DNA of 64,000 nucleotides. It comes from JAHWJR01 sp035942035 (GTDB lineage Bacteria > Actinomycetota > Acidimicrobiia > Acidimicrobiales > CADCSY01). The DNA lies in the NCBI GenBank assembly GCA_035942035.1, contig DASZDK010000089.1, positions 1-64,000 of the forward strand, read 5' to 3'. Every line of letters starts with the position of its first letter. Position 1 is the stretch's first letter. Positions 1-7,459 of the stretch are shown here, in pieces. The position numbers and the translations under genes were made by a program. The notes below the pieces were generated by a model. That model did no database searches, was not told the DNA's origin, and saw nothing but the letters and a program-made list of their open reading frames with translations.

Positions 1-2
1 AC

Positions 3-83
3 AACGTGCCGGCCAGGGAGCGGTTCAAGAACCAGGGCCAGTGCGTGAAGTTCGTGAACGAGAGCCAGAGAAACCGCCTCTGA
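3..83 (+). CDS. 3' end of an unidentified protein (partial)
   Basis: The frame is open from the left edge and stops with TGA at 81-83. The 26 visible residues end in the stretch FKNQGQCVKFVNESQRNRL. A short Phe-Lys-Asn-x-Gly-x-Cys-Val tail of this kind is, from memory, common at the end of actinobacterial secreted or surface proteins, but there is too little sequence to name a family. It is followed within 12 bases by a strong palindrome that looks like its terminator, which supports this being a real gene end. Confidence 0.55.
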   Translation, partial: NVPARERFKNQGQCVKFVNESQRNRL

Positions 84-94
84 CCGACATGATG

Positions 95-124
95 GGGAGG
101 CGCCGGCAGCTGCCGGCGCCTCCC
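95..124 (+). terminator. Perfect 30-bp palindrome, probable terminator
   Basis: Fifteen bases (GGGAGGCGCCGGCAG) are followed directly by their exact reverse complement, forming a GC-rich hairpin 12 bases after the stop of the partial gene. There is no T tract, so it would be an actinobacterial-style terminator lacking the U tail and may work in both directions. Confidence 0.6.
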
Positions 125-194
125 GCGTGCGTGCCGGCGGCCGACGACGGGCATCTTTTGCGGAGGGAGCGAGTCGACCGGTCTGGAGCGTGCG

Positions 195-1280
195 ATGCGA
201 GTGGTGATCACCGGGGCGACCGGCAACGTGGGCACCAGCTTGATCGAGGTGCTGGGCACCGAACCGACGGTGGACGCCATCGTCGGTATCGCCCGGAGGC
301 TCCCGGACTGGCGGCCACCCAAGACCACCTGGGCCCAGGCCGACGTCGCCGTTGACGACCTGGCGTCGCACTTCCAGGCCGCCGACGCCGTGGTGCACCT
401 GGCGTGGATCTTCCAGCCCACCCACGACGAGCTGGAGACGTGGAACAACAACGTCCTCGGCAGCATCCGCGTCTTCGACGCCGCCGCCGCCGCCGGTGTC
501 TCCACCCTGGTCCATGCCTCGTCGGTGGGCGCCTACTCCCCGGGACCCCAGGACCGCCCCGTCGACGAGAGCTGGCCCACCCACGCGCTGCCCCACGCCG
601 CCTACGGCCGGGAGAAGTCGTACGTGGAGAGGGTGCTCGACGTCTTCGAGCTCCGGCAGCCCGACATCCGGGTGGTCCGCCTGCGGCCGGGCTTCATCTT
701 CAAGCGCCAGGCGGCGTCGGAGCAACGTCGCCTCTTCGCCGGCCCCTTGCTGCCCAACTGGCTGGTGCGACCGCACCTGCTCCCGGTCGTCCCCGACCTG
801 CCCGGACTGCGCTTCCAGGCGCTGCACAGCCTCGACGCCGCTGACGCCTACCGGCTGACCCTGCTGAGGCCGGTCCGGGGCCCATTCAACATCGCCGCCG
901 ACCCGGTGGTCGACGCCCGGACCCTGGGGGAGCTCTTCGACGCCCGGCCGGTCAAGCTGCCCGCCTGGCCTGTACGGGCGGCGGTCGCCGCCGCCTGGCG
1001 CCTCCACCTGGTGCCGGCCAGCCCCATGCTGGTCGACCTCGCCTTGAGCCTGCCGGTCATGGACACCGCCCGGGCTCATTCCGAGCTCGGGTGGAGCCCG
1101 TCGCGCACGTCACTCGAGGCCATCGAGGAGATGGTCGAGGGGTTCCGAGACCGCGCCGGCATGGACACTCCGCCGCTCGATCCCGAGGCGGGTGGCACGC
1201 TGCGGGAGCAGGAGCTGGCCACGGGCGTGGGGAAGACGGCAGCCCCGCCCGACGAGCTCTCCGGAGGAGCGCGGGACTGA
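195..1280 (+). CDS. Extended SDR / NAD-dependent epimerase-dehydratase family protein
   Basis: This 361-residue protein starts with a Rossmann motif (VVITGATGNVGTSL, about residues 3-16) and has the catalytic YxxxK in AAYGREKSYVE near residue 137. It therefore belongs to the NAD(P)-dependent extended short-chain dehydrogenase family. The substrate cannot be read from the sequence; homologues are annotated as nucleotide-sugar epimerases or general oxidoreductases. The C-terminal about 40 residues after ...EEMVEGFRD are low-complexity, charged and probably disordered. The ATG at 195 is preceded by TGGAG at suitable spacing. It stands alone after a terminator and is convergent with the broken DUF1028 gene, so context gives no pathway. 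Confidence 0.8.
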   Translation: MRVVITGATGNVGTSLIEVLGTEPTVDAIVGIARRLPDWRPPKTTWAQADVAVDDLASHFQAADAVVHLAWIFQPTHDELETWNNNVLGSIRVFDAAAAAGVSTLVHASSVGAYSPGPQDRPVDESWPTHALPHAAYGREKSYVERVLDVFELRQPDIRVVRLRPGFIFKRQAASEQRRLFAGPLLPNWLVRPHLLPVVPDLPGLRFQALHSLDAADAYRLTLLRPVRGPFNIAADPVVDARTLGELFDARPVKLPAWPVRAAVAAAWRLHLVPASPMLVDLALSLPVMDTARAHSELGWSPSRTSLEAIEEMVEGFRDRAGMDTPPLDPEAGGTLREQELATGVGKTAAPPDELSGGARD

Positions 1281-1290
1281 CCGGCGTCGC

Positions 1291-1804
1291 CTACTGGGAC
1301 GCCCCTGGCTCCTCGCCCCGCATCAGGTCCCTGGTGGCCTGCCCCAGCGGGTCGTGGCGGGTGGACAGACGGCGTACCACCGGGACCAGCTCCTCGGCGA
1401 AGCGTTGGTACAGGGGCCGCAGCTCGGCGACGGGGTCGTCGGAGGAGTCCACTCGGGCGTCCCACAGGGGGCACTGCTCGGTGTCGAGGACGTAGATGAC
1501 CGCTGACACCTCACCCTGGCGGTCCGCACCGGTGGAGGCCCCCGCTTCGAGGGTGAGCAGGAGGCGTTCGGCCAACTCCTTTCCCTCGGCGGCGTGGAAC
1601 GCCTCCACGAGGGTGTCGAGCGTCTCCGGCCCCACCAGCCGGTTGCCCTGGGCGCTGTAGCCGCGGCCGGTGCGGTGCCCGGCCCAGGACGGAGCTTCGG
1701 GACCGGGCGTGGGGGACGAGCTTGCCCACCCCCACCATCCCGGTCATGGCGCCCACGCCGAGCTGGCCGGTGGCCTGGCAGCGGGCCACGAGCGAGAACG
1801 TCAC
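1291..1804 (-). pseudogene. DUF1028 family gene with internal deletion and frameshift
   Basis: Reading the minus strand from GTG at 1804 gives the family start VTFSLVARCQATGQLGVGAM and continues to VGVGKLVPHAR. In intact members this is followed by about 60-70 residues before the motif WAGHRTGxGxxxQGN. Here that motif (SWAGHRTGRGYSAQGNRLVG) follows almost at once but in another frame. It continues intact to the stop at 1291 (GPETLDTLVEAF... and a Glu/Asp-rich C-terminus). The N-terminal frame, if read through, runs into nonsense. I therefore see an approximately 200-bp internal deletion joining two halves out of frame. DUF1028 proteins are Ntn-hydrolase-like and of unknown function. A sequencing error could explain the shift but not the missing segment. 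Confidence 0.75.
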
Positions 1805-1975
1805 CGGTATCCCTCCTCGACGGGTCTGCCCGCCAGTACCCAGAGGCGCGGAAGCGTAGGCCGCTGGTGCCGGTCCACCGGCGGCGAGATGAATCTTCCG
1901 CCCCGCGTGGGTACAACGGCACAGTTCCCGAAAGCTTTCCGGGCCGGCGGGGCGCGGGACCCTCATTGGAGTGGC

Positions 1976-3100
1976 ATGGACATTCTCGAGCTCGTGCCCC
2001 TGGTCGTTGGTGTGGTGCTGGCCTCGGCCGTCGCCCTCGACGTCTTCTTCACCGTGGCCCACGCCGACATCGAGGGACCGGTGGCCAGGGCTGCCCAGCG
2101 GGCCGTGTGGGAGGTGTTCGTGGCCCTCAGCCGGCGGTGGCGGGCTCGACAGCGGGGTGTGTTGGCCATGGCCGGTCCGGCCATGATCGCCACCACGCTG
2201 GTGACGTGGGTGGTGCTGTTCATCCTCGGCTTCGCCCTGATCTTCTACAGCGGCCTGGACGGCTACCGGGCCGAGCCCCAGCTCGGCCCGCTGGGCTTCG
2301 GCGATGCGCTCTACTTCGCCGGCGTCACGGTGACGGTGCTCGGCTACGGCGACATCACCCCGTTGACGACGAGCCACCAGCTGCTCGCCATGGTGGCGTC
2401 GGGCGGCGGCTTTGCTCTGCTCACCGGGGTGGTGACGTATTTGATCGAGGTGACGAGCAGCCTCGACGAGCGCTACCGCCTGGCCCTGCTGCTCCAGGAC
2501 GAGACCGAGGGAACCCGCGAGGGGTTCGCTCTTGCAGCCGCCGGTCTGGAGACGGGTGACGTCCAGTACCTGCAGACCCGTTTCGAAGAGTTGACCGACC
2601 ACCTGCGCCAGGTACAGGACAAGGCGCACCGTTATGCCCTGGTGGCGTTGTACTACCGCTCTCGGGACCCGCTCTATGACTTCGAGCCGACGCTGGAGCT
2701 GGCGGGAAAGACGGCGCTCGCCGGCCACCTGCTGGCCGAGGACCCTTCCTGGGCGGCGGTGCGGCCGTCGGTACGTCATCTCGACGCCGGCGTCTCGCGA
2801 CTGATGCGGACCATCGCCGACCGCCATCTGGGCCCCGAGGTGGCGTCGGACCTCGCCGGCGCCGTCCCCGACGACGATGACCGGAACCTGGTGCGGGAGG
2901 TGCGGGAGCGACTCCGCCAGGCAGGTGCGGACATCGGGCCCCAGGGCGACAACGAGGCCCCGTTGCGACTGGCCGCCCGCAACCGTGTCTTTCTGCGCGG
3001 GTTGCGGGACATCACCGGGCGGACGCTGGGGACGGTCGAGGGCGAGGGCACGCCGCCCAGCGCGGGGACGCCCGAGGAGACGCGCCACCAGCGGAGCTGA
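1976..3100 (+). CDS. Potassium channel-type membrane protein
   Basis: The 374-residue protein has three hydrophobic segments at about residues 4-27, 70-91 and 136-158. A pore loop and selectivity filter lie between the last two (TVTVLGYGDITP, about 118-129). The filter T-V-L-G-Y-G-D is the K+ signature with one extra aliphatic residue variation, so a 2TM-pore channel preceded by an additional helix is likely. Residues 160-374 form a long soluble, charged, mostly helical cytoplasmic domain without an evident RCK/TrkA Rossmann motif, so gating is unknown. The ATG at 1976 is chosen because the membrane segment follows immediately; the open frame upstream to 1670 overlaps the DUF1028 remnant and is not protein-like. 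No operon partner is visible. Confidence 0.8.
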   Translation: MDILELVPLVVGVVLASAVALDVFFTVAHADIEGPVARAAQRAVWEVFVALSRRWRARQRGVLAMAGPAMIATTLVTWVVLFILGFALIFYSGLDGYRAEPQLGPLGFGDALYFAGVTVTVLGYGDITPLTTSHQLLAMVASGGGFALLTGVVTYLIEVTSSLDERYRLALLLQDETEGTREGFALAAAGLETGDVQYLQTRFEELTDHLRQVQDKAHRYALVALYYRSRDPLYDFEPTLELAGKTALAGHLLAEDPSWAAVRPSVRHLDAGVSRLMRTIADRHLGPEVASDLAGAVPDDDDRNLVREVRERLRQAGADIGPQGDNEAPLRLAARNRVFLRGLRDITGRTLGTVEGEGTPPSAGTPEETRHQRS

Positions 3101-3446
3101 CCGTACGCGGCAAGGCCGGGCCAGTTCTTCAGGCCTGCTGACCACCCACCCGTGCCCGGACCGCTCTGGCAGGCGCCGGGCTCCAGCTCCGGTACGCCGG
3201 CGAGACCCGCCAGGACCAGCGCCACGATGCGTTCGTTCCTAGCCACCTGCCTCCCGCGTGCGGACTGCCAGTGGGGCCGGCCGACAGGTCGGGCCGGTGC
3301 CCACGCCGGGGCGGACCGTGCCGTACCCGCGATCATGCGCCCGTACAACGTATGCGCGCGGGACCGGTCGGGGGGTAAGCTCCGTCGACTGGGCGCTCGG
3401 TCGAGCAACGAGCCGGACCGCCCTTCGGTCGGGCGAGGAGTCGGCG
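3101..3446. other. 346-bp intergenic region with a possible promoter
   Basis: No convincing gene is seen here. A hexamer TAAGCT at 3376-3381, inside GGGGGTAAGC, could be the -10 element for the STAS gene that starts at 3447. The GGGTAA core also resembles a SigB/SigF-type -10, but I see no matching -35, so the class of promoter is uncertain. Confidence 0.3.
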
Positions 3447-3821
3447 GTGCAGGCAGGGAACCCGTGGGCGGCGGGGCAGCTTCGTACCGATGTCGTCGTG
3501 GTCGACGGCTCGGTGTGCGTGCGGTTGCAGGGGGAGCTCGACTTGGCGACGGCGCCAGATCTCTGGCGAGCATGCGAGGTGCTCGACGGGCAGCTCGAAC
3601 CGGGTCTGTCCGTCTTCGTCGACCTGGCCGGGCTGCAGTTCCTCGACGCCGCCGGCCTCGGGACGTTGGTGCGCCTGCGCAACCGGGTGCGTGACGCGGG
3701 AGCCCACCTCTCGGTGCTCGACCCGTCGCCGCCCATCAGACGGGTGTTCGAGCACGCCCGGCTCGAGGCCCTCGTCGACAGCGCCGCGGCAGCGGGAGAC
3801 GGCAGCGCAGCCCCCTGCTGA
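3447..3821 (+). CDS. STAS-domain protein (anti-sigma factor antagonist type)
   Basis: At 124 residues this is the length of a single STAS domain. It shows the usual order: a hydrophobic strand (SVCVRLQGELDLATAP), a central VFVDLAGLQFLDAAGLGTLV and a closing helix near RRVFEHARLEAL. In regulated antagonists such as SpoIIAA the loop reads D-S-S/T-G-L and its first Ser is phosphorylated; here it is D-A-A-G-L (residues 67-71), so the phosphorylation site is absent. The GTG at 3447 is preceded by GAGGAG at 6 bases, which decides the start over the longer open frame. No anti-sigma kinase gene lies nearby. Confidence 0.8.
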   Translation: MQAGNPWAAGQLRTDVVVVDGSVCVRLQGELDLATAPDLWRACEVLDGQLEPGLSVFVDLAGLQFLDAAGLGTLVRLRNRVRDAGAHLSVLDPSPPIRRVFEHARLEALVDSAAAAGDGSAAPC

Positions 3822-3838
3822 CCCGGTGACCGGTCAGC
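3817..3838. terminator. Hairpin spanning two convergent stop codons
   Basis: GCTGACC (3817-3823) and GGTCAGC (3832-3838) are exact inverted repeats separated by 8 bases. The stem contains the stop codon of the plus-strand STAS gene and that of the minus-strand esterase gene, so one structure could end both transcripts. There is no T tract. Confidence 0.4.
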
Positions 3839-4781
3839 TGCCCGGCCCGAGGAACCAGTCGAGGGCCTCGCCTGCGATCGCCGGCGGCACGGCGTGGCCG
3901 CCCTCGAACTCCCGATAGCGGACCTCGTAGCCGTCCTGCTCGAGCCGGGGGACGATGCGGCGACTGGTGGCGCCAATGGGCAGGACGTCATCGGCCGTGC
4001 CGTGGGAGATGAACACCCGGGGTGAGCCCGAGGTGGAGCCGGGAGCGACGAAACCGGGCGAGAACGCCACGATGTGGCTGAACAGCGTTCCGTTGACCAG
4101 GCCGACCGACAAGGCGTAGGAGGCCCCGTCGGAGAAGCCGCCGATGGCCAGGCGATCGGGGTCGATGGTCTGCCGGGCGAATGTCGCCGTCAGGGCACGG
4201 TCGATGAAGGCGATGTCGGGCCCGTAACCGCCGAGCAGCACGTCCCAGGTACGGTCCCGCGCCGGCGGGGACAGCAGCACGAGCCCGGTCTCGTCGGCAA
4301 GGTCGAGCAGCGGCGCCAGTCCACCCTCGGCGGTGCCCCCCGCCCCGTGGAGCAGCAGGGCCATGGGCGCAGGTGCGCCCGCGGTGACCTGGTCGGGCAC
4401 GTAGAGCAGCGCGTCACGGTCGGTGTCGAGCCCCAGCGGTTGCAGGCCGGTTGCCGGTGCCGGCGACGTGACCGGGCCCGGTCTGGAGGAAAGCTGTCCG
4501 CTCGCGACCTTCACGCTTCTCTCGCCGGCCGTCCCTGCTGACCCGCCCTGTTCGGTCGTCCCGCGCCGCGCCGGCTTCACGCCACAGGCGGCCAGGCCGA
4601 CCGCGGCCAGGCCGGCGCCGCCGGCGAGCAGGAAGGTGCGACGGGAGGTGCTCGATGGTGAGGCCAGATACAGGGGTCTACCCCTGCCGGGGTGAGTCCC
4701 AGCCCTGCTCCGCAGGCCCCGCCATGAAGGGGCCGTGCGGAAAGGGACCCGGATGGCGCGCCCCATGCCACCGGGCTCCAA
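3834..4781 (-). CDS. Tat-exported lipoprotein, PHB-depolymerase/feruloyl-esterase-like hydrolase
   Basis: An alpha/beta hydrolase of the LpqC / polyhydroxybutyrate depolymerase type. The signal region reads TSRRTFLLAGG (twin arginine) followed by a lipobox LAAC, so it should be exported by Tat and lipidated on Cys (residue 66 from the ATG at 4781). Likely catalytic residues are Ser217 in GFSDGA, Asp264 in HGTADD and His296 in GGHAV. The oxyanion region is LLLHGAGG. The ATG at 4781 gives an unusually long 45-residue stretch before the twin arginines; there is no closer ATG/GTG/TTG, so either this leader is real or a CTG near 4674 is used. The true substrate is unknown; a surface ester hydrolase is inferred. 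Confidence 0.75.
   Translation of the reverse strand: MEPGGMGRAIRVPFRTAPSWRGLRSRAGTHPGRGRPLYLASPSSTSRRTFLLAGGAGLAAVGLAACGVKPARRGTTEQGGSAGTAGERSVKVASGQLSSRPGPVTSPAPATGLQPLGLDTDRDALLYVPDQVTAGAPAPMALLLHGAGGTAEGGLAPLLDLADETGLVLLSPPARDRTWDVLLGGYGPDIAFIDRALTATFARQTIDPDRLAIGGFSDGASYALSVGLVNGTLFSHIVAFSPGFVAPGSTSGSPRVFISHGTADDVLPIGATSRRIVPRLEQDGYEVRYREFEGGHAVPPAIAGEALDWFLGPGS
4671..4686. repeat. Short inverted repeat near the esterase signal sequence
   Basis: CAGGGGT and ACCCCTG are separated by two bases. The repeat lies inside the 5' extension of the esterase frame, directly before the twin-arginine signal. It could fold in the mRNA close to the real start, or be incidental. Confidence 0.25.
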
Positions 4782-4814
4782 CCCGACGTCCGCCCCTGCG
4801 TCACCGTACCTTCC

Positions 4815-4820
4815 TAGGCT
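4815..4820 (+). promoter_or_regulatory. -10 hexamer TAGGCT for leaderless arsC
   Basis: TAGGCT ends 8 bases before the ATG at 4829 and there is no Shine-Dalgarno sequence, so transcription probably begins at or next to the start codon. Confidence 0.5.
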
Positions 4821-4828
4821 GGGCGGCC

Positions 4829-5182
4829 ATGGGCGCAGACGTCAGCGTGTTCTTCAACCCGAAGTGCTCGAAGTGCCGGACGGCTCGGGGACTGCTGGAG
4901 GAGCGGGGCATCGACGCCGAGCTCGTCGAGTACCTGGACGAGCCACCGACGCGGGCGGAGCTGGAGGGGTTGCTGCGGCTGCTCGGCACCGACGACCCGC
5001 GGGCCATCACCCGCACCGGCGAGGACCGCTACCGCGAGCTCGGGCTCGACGACGCCGACCGGGAGGCGCTGCTCGACGCGCTGGTGGCCAACCCGGTGCT
5101 CATCGAGCGGCCCATCGTCGTGGTGGGGGACCGAGCCGTGGTGGCCCGTCCGCCGGAGCGGCTGCTGGAGTTGCTGGACTGA
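4829..5182 (+). CDS. arsC: ArsC/Spx-family glutaredoxin-like reductase
   Basis: The 117-residue protein matches glutaredoxin-type arsenate reductases (ArsC/YfgD). It has an N-terminal FFNPKCSKCRTARGLLEE with Cys13 as the expected catalytic cysteine and Cys16 completing a CxxC. The ArsC-specific regions EYLDEPPTRAEL and LIERPIVVVGDRAVVARPPE follow, with conserved Arg94. Classical E. coli ArsC has a single catalytic Cys here, so the extra Cys suggests redox recycling by an internal disulfide, as in Spx-like proteins. No ars transporter or ArsR regulator is adjacent, so the physiological substrate may not be arsenate. Confidence 0.8.
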   Translation: MGADVSVFFNPKCSKCRTARGLLEERGIDAELVEYLDEPPTRAELEGLLRLLGTDDPRAITRTGEDRYRELGLDDADREALLDALVANPVLIERPIVVVGDRAVVARPPERLLELLD

Positions 5183-5224
5183 CCGCTGGGGGGAGCACCA
5201 CGACGTCCCAGGCCGGCGTAGGGG

Positions 5225-5692
5225 CTAGCGGCCCCGGTCGTCGGTGTGCCGGTCGCGCGCCGTGCTCCCCACCGAGGGGCTGCCGTCGGCGTCGACGGTC
5301 TCACCCTCGAGCTCGGGCATGCGCCCGCCGAAGTAGAGGGCGCCGGCGGTGCCGCCGGCGAGAGCGCCGATGATGCCGCACATCAGCAGTCGCCCGGTCA
5401 CGGTGAAGCCGAAGGGGATGAAGGCCACCGGGAGCAGGAGCACGAGGCCGATGGCCCCGCCCACCAGGCTGCCCATCACCAGCCCCTTCCACTGGGCGTC
5501 GGTCGACGCCGGCAGCCCCGGGCCGGCCCAGGCCTGGTTCGCTTCCTGGCGCTGCTGACCCTCGAGGGCATCGGTGTCGCCGGACACGTCCTTGCGATCG
5601 GCGTACTTCTGGCCGTCGTCGGACCGTCGGGTGGCGTCGTCGATCTTGCCTTCCGCTCGCCGGACGGTGTCGGGCTGCTCCTCTGCGCTCAT
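5225..5692 (-). CDS. Small two-helix membrane protein, unknown function
   Basis: The 155-residue protein has a hydrophilic, charged N-terminus (residues 1-65), two membrane helices at about 70-95 and 101-121 rich in Gly and Ala, and a short acidic tail. I recognise no family. The ATG at 5692 is the first in frame near the hydrophilic domain; the open frame further upstream has no protein-like composition. It lies tail-to-tail with arsC. Glycine-rich paired helices of this type occur in small stress-associated membrane proteins, but no function can be assigned. Confidence 0.6.
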   Translation of the reverse strand: MSAEEQPDTVRRAEGKIDDATRRSDDGQKYADRKDVSGDTDALEGQQRQEANQAWAGPGLPASTDAQWKGLVMGSLVGGAIGLVLLLPVAFIPFGFTVTGRLLMCGIIGALAGGTAGALYFGGRMPELEGETVDADGSPSVGSTARDRHTDDRGR

Positions 5693-5879
5693 CGACGGCC
5701 TCTTGGCCGGGCGTACGGGCTCAGGGGTTCGGGGTAGAGGGTGCGCACCGCGGCCAGCTACCCGTTTCAGGGGCGCTGGCAAACCACGACGGAAGGGCCG
5801 CATGGGCGCGACAAGGGGGGGGACGGAGTGCAGCACGCCGGTGTGGCCCCGCCCGTCAGGAGCCGGCAGCTTCGTCAAC

Positions 5880-6122
5880 TCACTCGGGGTCGACCTCGAC
5901 CTGGGGGCCGCGGGCACCAGGGCCCCGGGTGGCCTCTTCGGGGTCCCAGCCCGGCTCGTCGCGGATCTCCACGTCGAGGCCTTCGGCGGCTGCCAGCTCG
6001 CCGGCCCGCTGCTCCGCTTCCTCGCGGGTCGTGAACGTCCCGACCGGCGGGTCCTCGAGGCTTCGGCGCACCACCCAGTTGCCACCGTGCGGCGTAACCA
6101 GGACCACGCTGTCTCCACTCAT
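5880..6122 (-). CDS. DUF2188-like small protein
   Basis: The 80-residue protein begins MSGDSVVLVTPHGGNWVVRR and continues with FTTREEAEQRAGELAAAEG. This is the pattern of DUF2188 (a short beta-sheet with a central helix; the name-giving features are VxPxxxGWxV and a downstream EAxxxAxxLA helix). The biochemical function of the family is not known. The ATG at 6122 is chosen because the domain starts there; the frame is open to 6167. The stretch 5693-5879 between it and the previous gene holds nothing I can identify. Confidence 0.65.
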   Translation of the reverse strand: MSGDSVVLVTPHGGNWVVRRSLEDPPVGTFTTREEAEQRAGELAAAEGLDVEIRDEPGWDPEEATRGPGARGPQVEVDPE

Positions 6123-6178
6123 GGCCTGTCGTCCTACCCGGCGGGCGGCCGGCTCACCATCGACCACAGGAGGTCACC

Positions 6179-6463
6179 ATGAAGTTCCTCGTCATCTGGC
6201 GCATCGAGATCTCACGCCTCTCCGGAGAGGTGCTGAAGGCGGTGTTGGCCATGCCGGACTACGCCAAGCCCTTGGAGGAGCAGGGAAAGGTGGTGGGCCG
6301 GTACCACATCGTGGGCGGCCACGGCGGCGCGTGGATCTACTCGGTCGAGTCCAACGACGAGCTGGAGATGCTGCTCGTGCGCTCGCCGGTCTACAACGTC
6401 TCCACCTACGAGGTGTACCCGCTGGCCGACATGGCGGCGCCCCCGCTGCAGCCCGGTAGCTGA
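6179..6463 (+). CDS. Muconolactone Delta-isomerase-like protein
   Basis: A compact 94-residue protein beginning MKFLVIWRIEI, with QGKVVGRYHIVGGHGGAW and a C-terminal YNVSTYEVYPLADM. These fit the muconolactone isomerase fold (dimeric alpha/beta barrel, about 90-100 residues), in which the enzyme acts in beta-ketoadipate catabolism. No cat or pca genes are present, so it may be a relative with another role. It has one of the best ribosome-binding sites of the window (AGGAGG, 6170-6175). The flavoprotein gene starts 8 bases downstream, so the two are probably co-transcribed. Confidence 0.7.
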   Translation: MKFLVIWRIEISRLSGEVLKAVLAMPDYAKPLEEQGKVVGRYHIVGGHGGAWIYSVESNDELEMLLVRSPVYNVSTYEVYPLADMAAPPLQPGS

Positions 6464-6471
6464 ACCCAAGG

Positions 6472-7446
6472 ATGAGCATCTCCGCCGACGCCGGCGGGTG
6501 GGACGCGGTCGTCGTCGGTGGTGGTCCCGCCGGCCTGAGCGCCGCCACCTGGCTGGCCCGCTACCGCCGCCGCACGCTCGTGCTCGACGCCGGCGAGCAG
6601 CGCAACCGGATGGTCGAGCACACCCACGGGTACCTGACGATGGACGGTGCCACTCCCGAGGCCATCCTCACCACCGCAGTCACCGGCGTCGACGCCTACT
6701 CGTGCGTCGAGCGTCGGCGGGCGGAAGCCGTCTCCGTGGAGGGGTCGGAAGGCAGCTTTGTGGTGGGCCTGTCCGACGGTGGGCGGGTCGAGGGCAAGCG
6801 GGTGGTCCTGGCCACGGGGGTGGTCGATGCCGTGCCCGACATCGAGGGCTTCGACGAGCACTACGGGGCGGACATCTTCCACTGCCCGTCGTGCGATGGG
6901 TTCGAGGCTGCCGGCTGTGACGTGGTCGTGCTGGGTTGGAGCGCCCATGTGGCCGGCTTCGGCCTGGAGCTGCTCGACTGGGCGGCCAGCGTGACCGTGG
7001 TGACCGACGGCCGTCGCTTCGAGGGTGACGACCGGCACCACCGGGCGCTGGCCGCTCACGGGATCGAGCTGCTGGAGGACGACGCCGTCGCCCTGGTGGG
7101 CCGGCGGGGCGAGCTGCGCGAGGTGCTGTTGCGCAGTGGGCGCCGGCTCGACTGCCAGATGGCGTTCTTCTCGCTGGGCCATCAACCCCGCACGCCGTTG
7201 GCCGAGAAGCTGGGCTGCGAACGCACCGGCGACGGCTACCTGTCGGTCGACGAGCACGGCAAGACGTCGGTCTCCGGCGTCTACGCCGCCGGAGACGTCA
7301 CGCCGGGGCTCCAGCTGCTGCAGGTGGCGGCGGCCAAGGGCGCGACCGCCGGCGTCGGTTGCGCCATGTCGCTGCGTCGGGAGCCTCCCCTGCCCAACGG
7401 CCCCCGGCGGGCGCCCGACGTCGGCGACGCCCTGGACGAGGGCTAG
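6472..7446 (+). CDS. Thioredoxin-reductase-like FAD/NAD(P) oxidoreductase
   Basis: The 324-residue protein has the FAD-binding motif VVVGGGPAGLSAA (about 13-25) and a central CPSC in FHCPSCDGFE at the site occupied by CAxC in thioredoxin reductases. The C-terminal FAD motif is GVYAAGDVTPGLQ. The second dinucleotide motif is degenerate (VVVLGWSAHVAG rather than GxGxxA), so the pyridine-nucleotide specificity is uncertain. Such proteins form a clade of thioredoxin reductase relatives without a partner thioredoxin. It follows the muconolactone isomerase-like gene by 8 bases and precedes the DUF72 gene by 13, suggesting a three-gene transcript. Confidence 0.8.
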   Translation: MSISADAGGWDAVVVGGGPAGLSAATWLARYRRRTLVLDAGEQRNRMVEHTHGYLTMDGATPEAILTTAVTGVDAYSCVERRRAEAVSVEGSEGSFVVGLSDGGRVEGKRVVLATGVVDAVPDIEGFDEHYGADIFHCPSCDGFEAAGCDVVVLGWSAHVAGFGLELLDWAASVTVVTDGRRFEGDDRHHRALAAHGIELLEDDAVALVGRRGELREVLLRSGRRLDCQMAFFSLGHQPRTPLAEKLGCERTGDGYLSVDEHGKTSVSGVYAAGDVTPGLQLLQVAAAKGATAGVGCAMSLRREPPLPNGPRRAPDVGDALDEG

Positions 7447-7459
7447 CAACCGAAAAACC

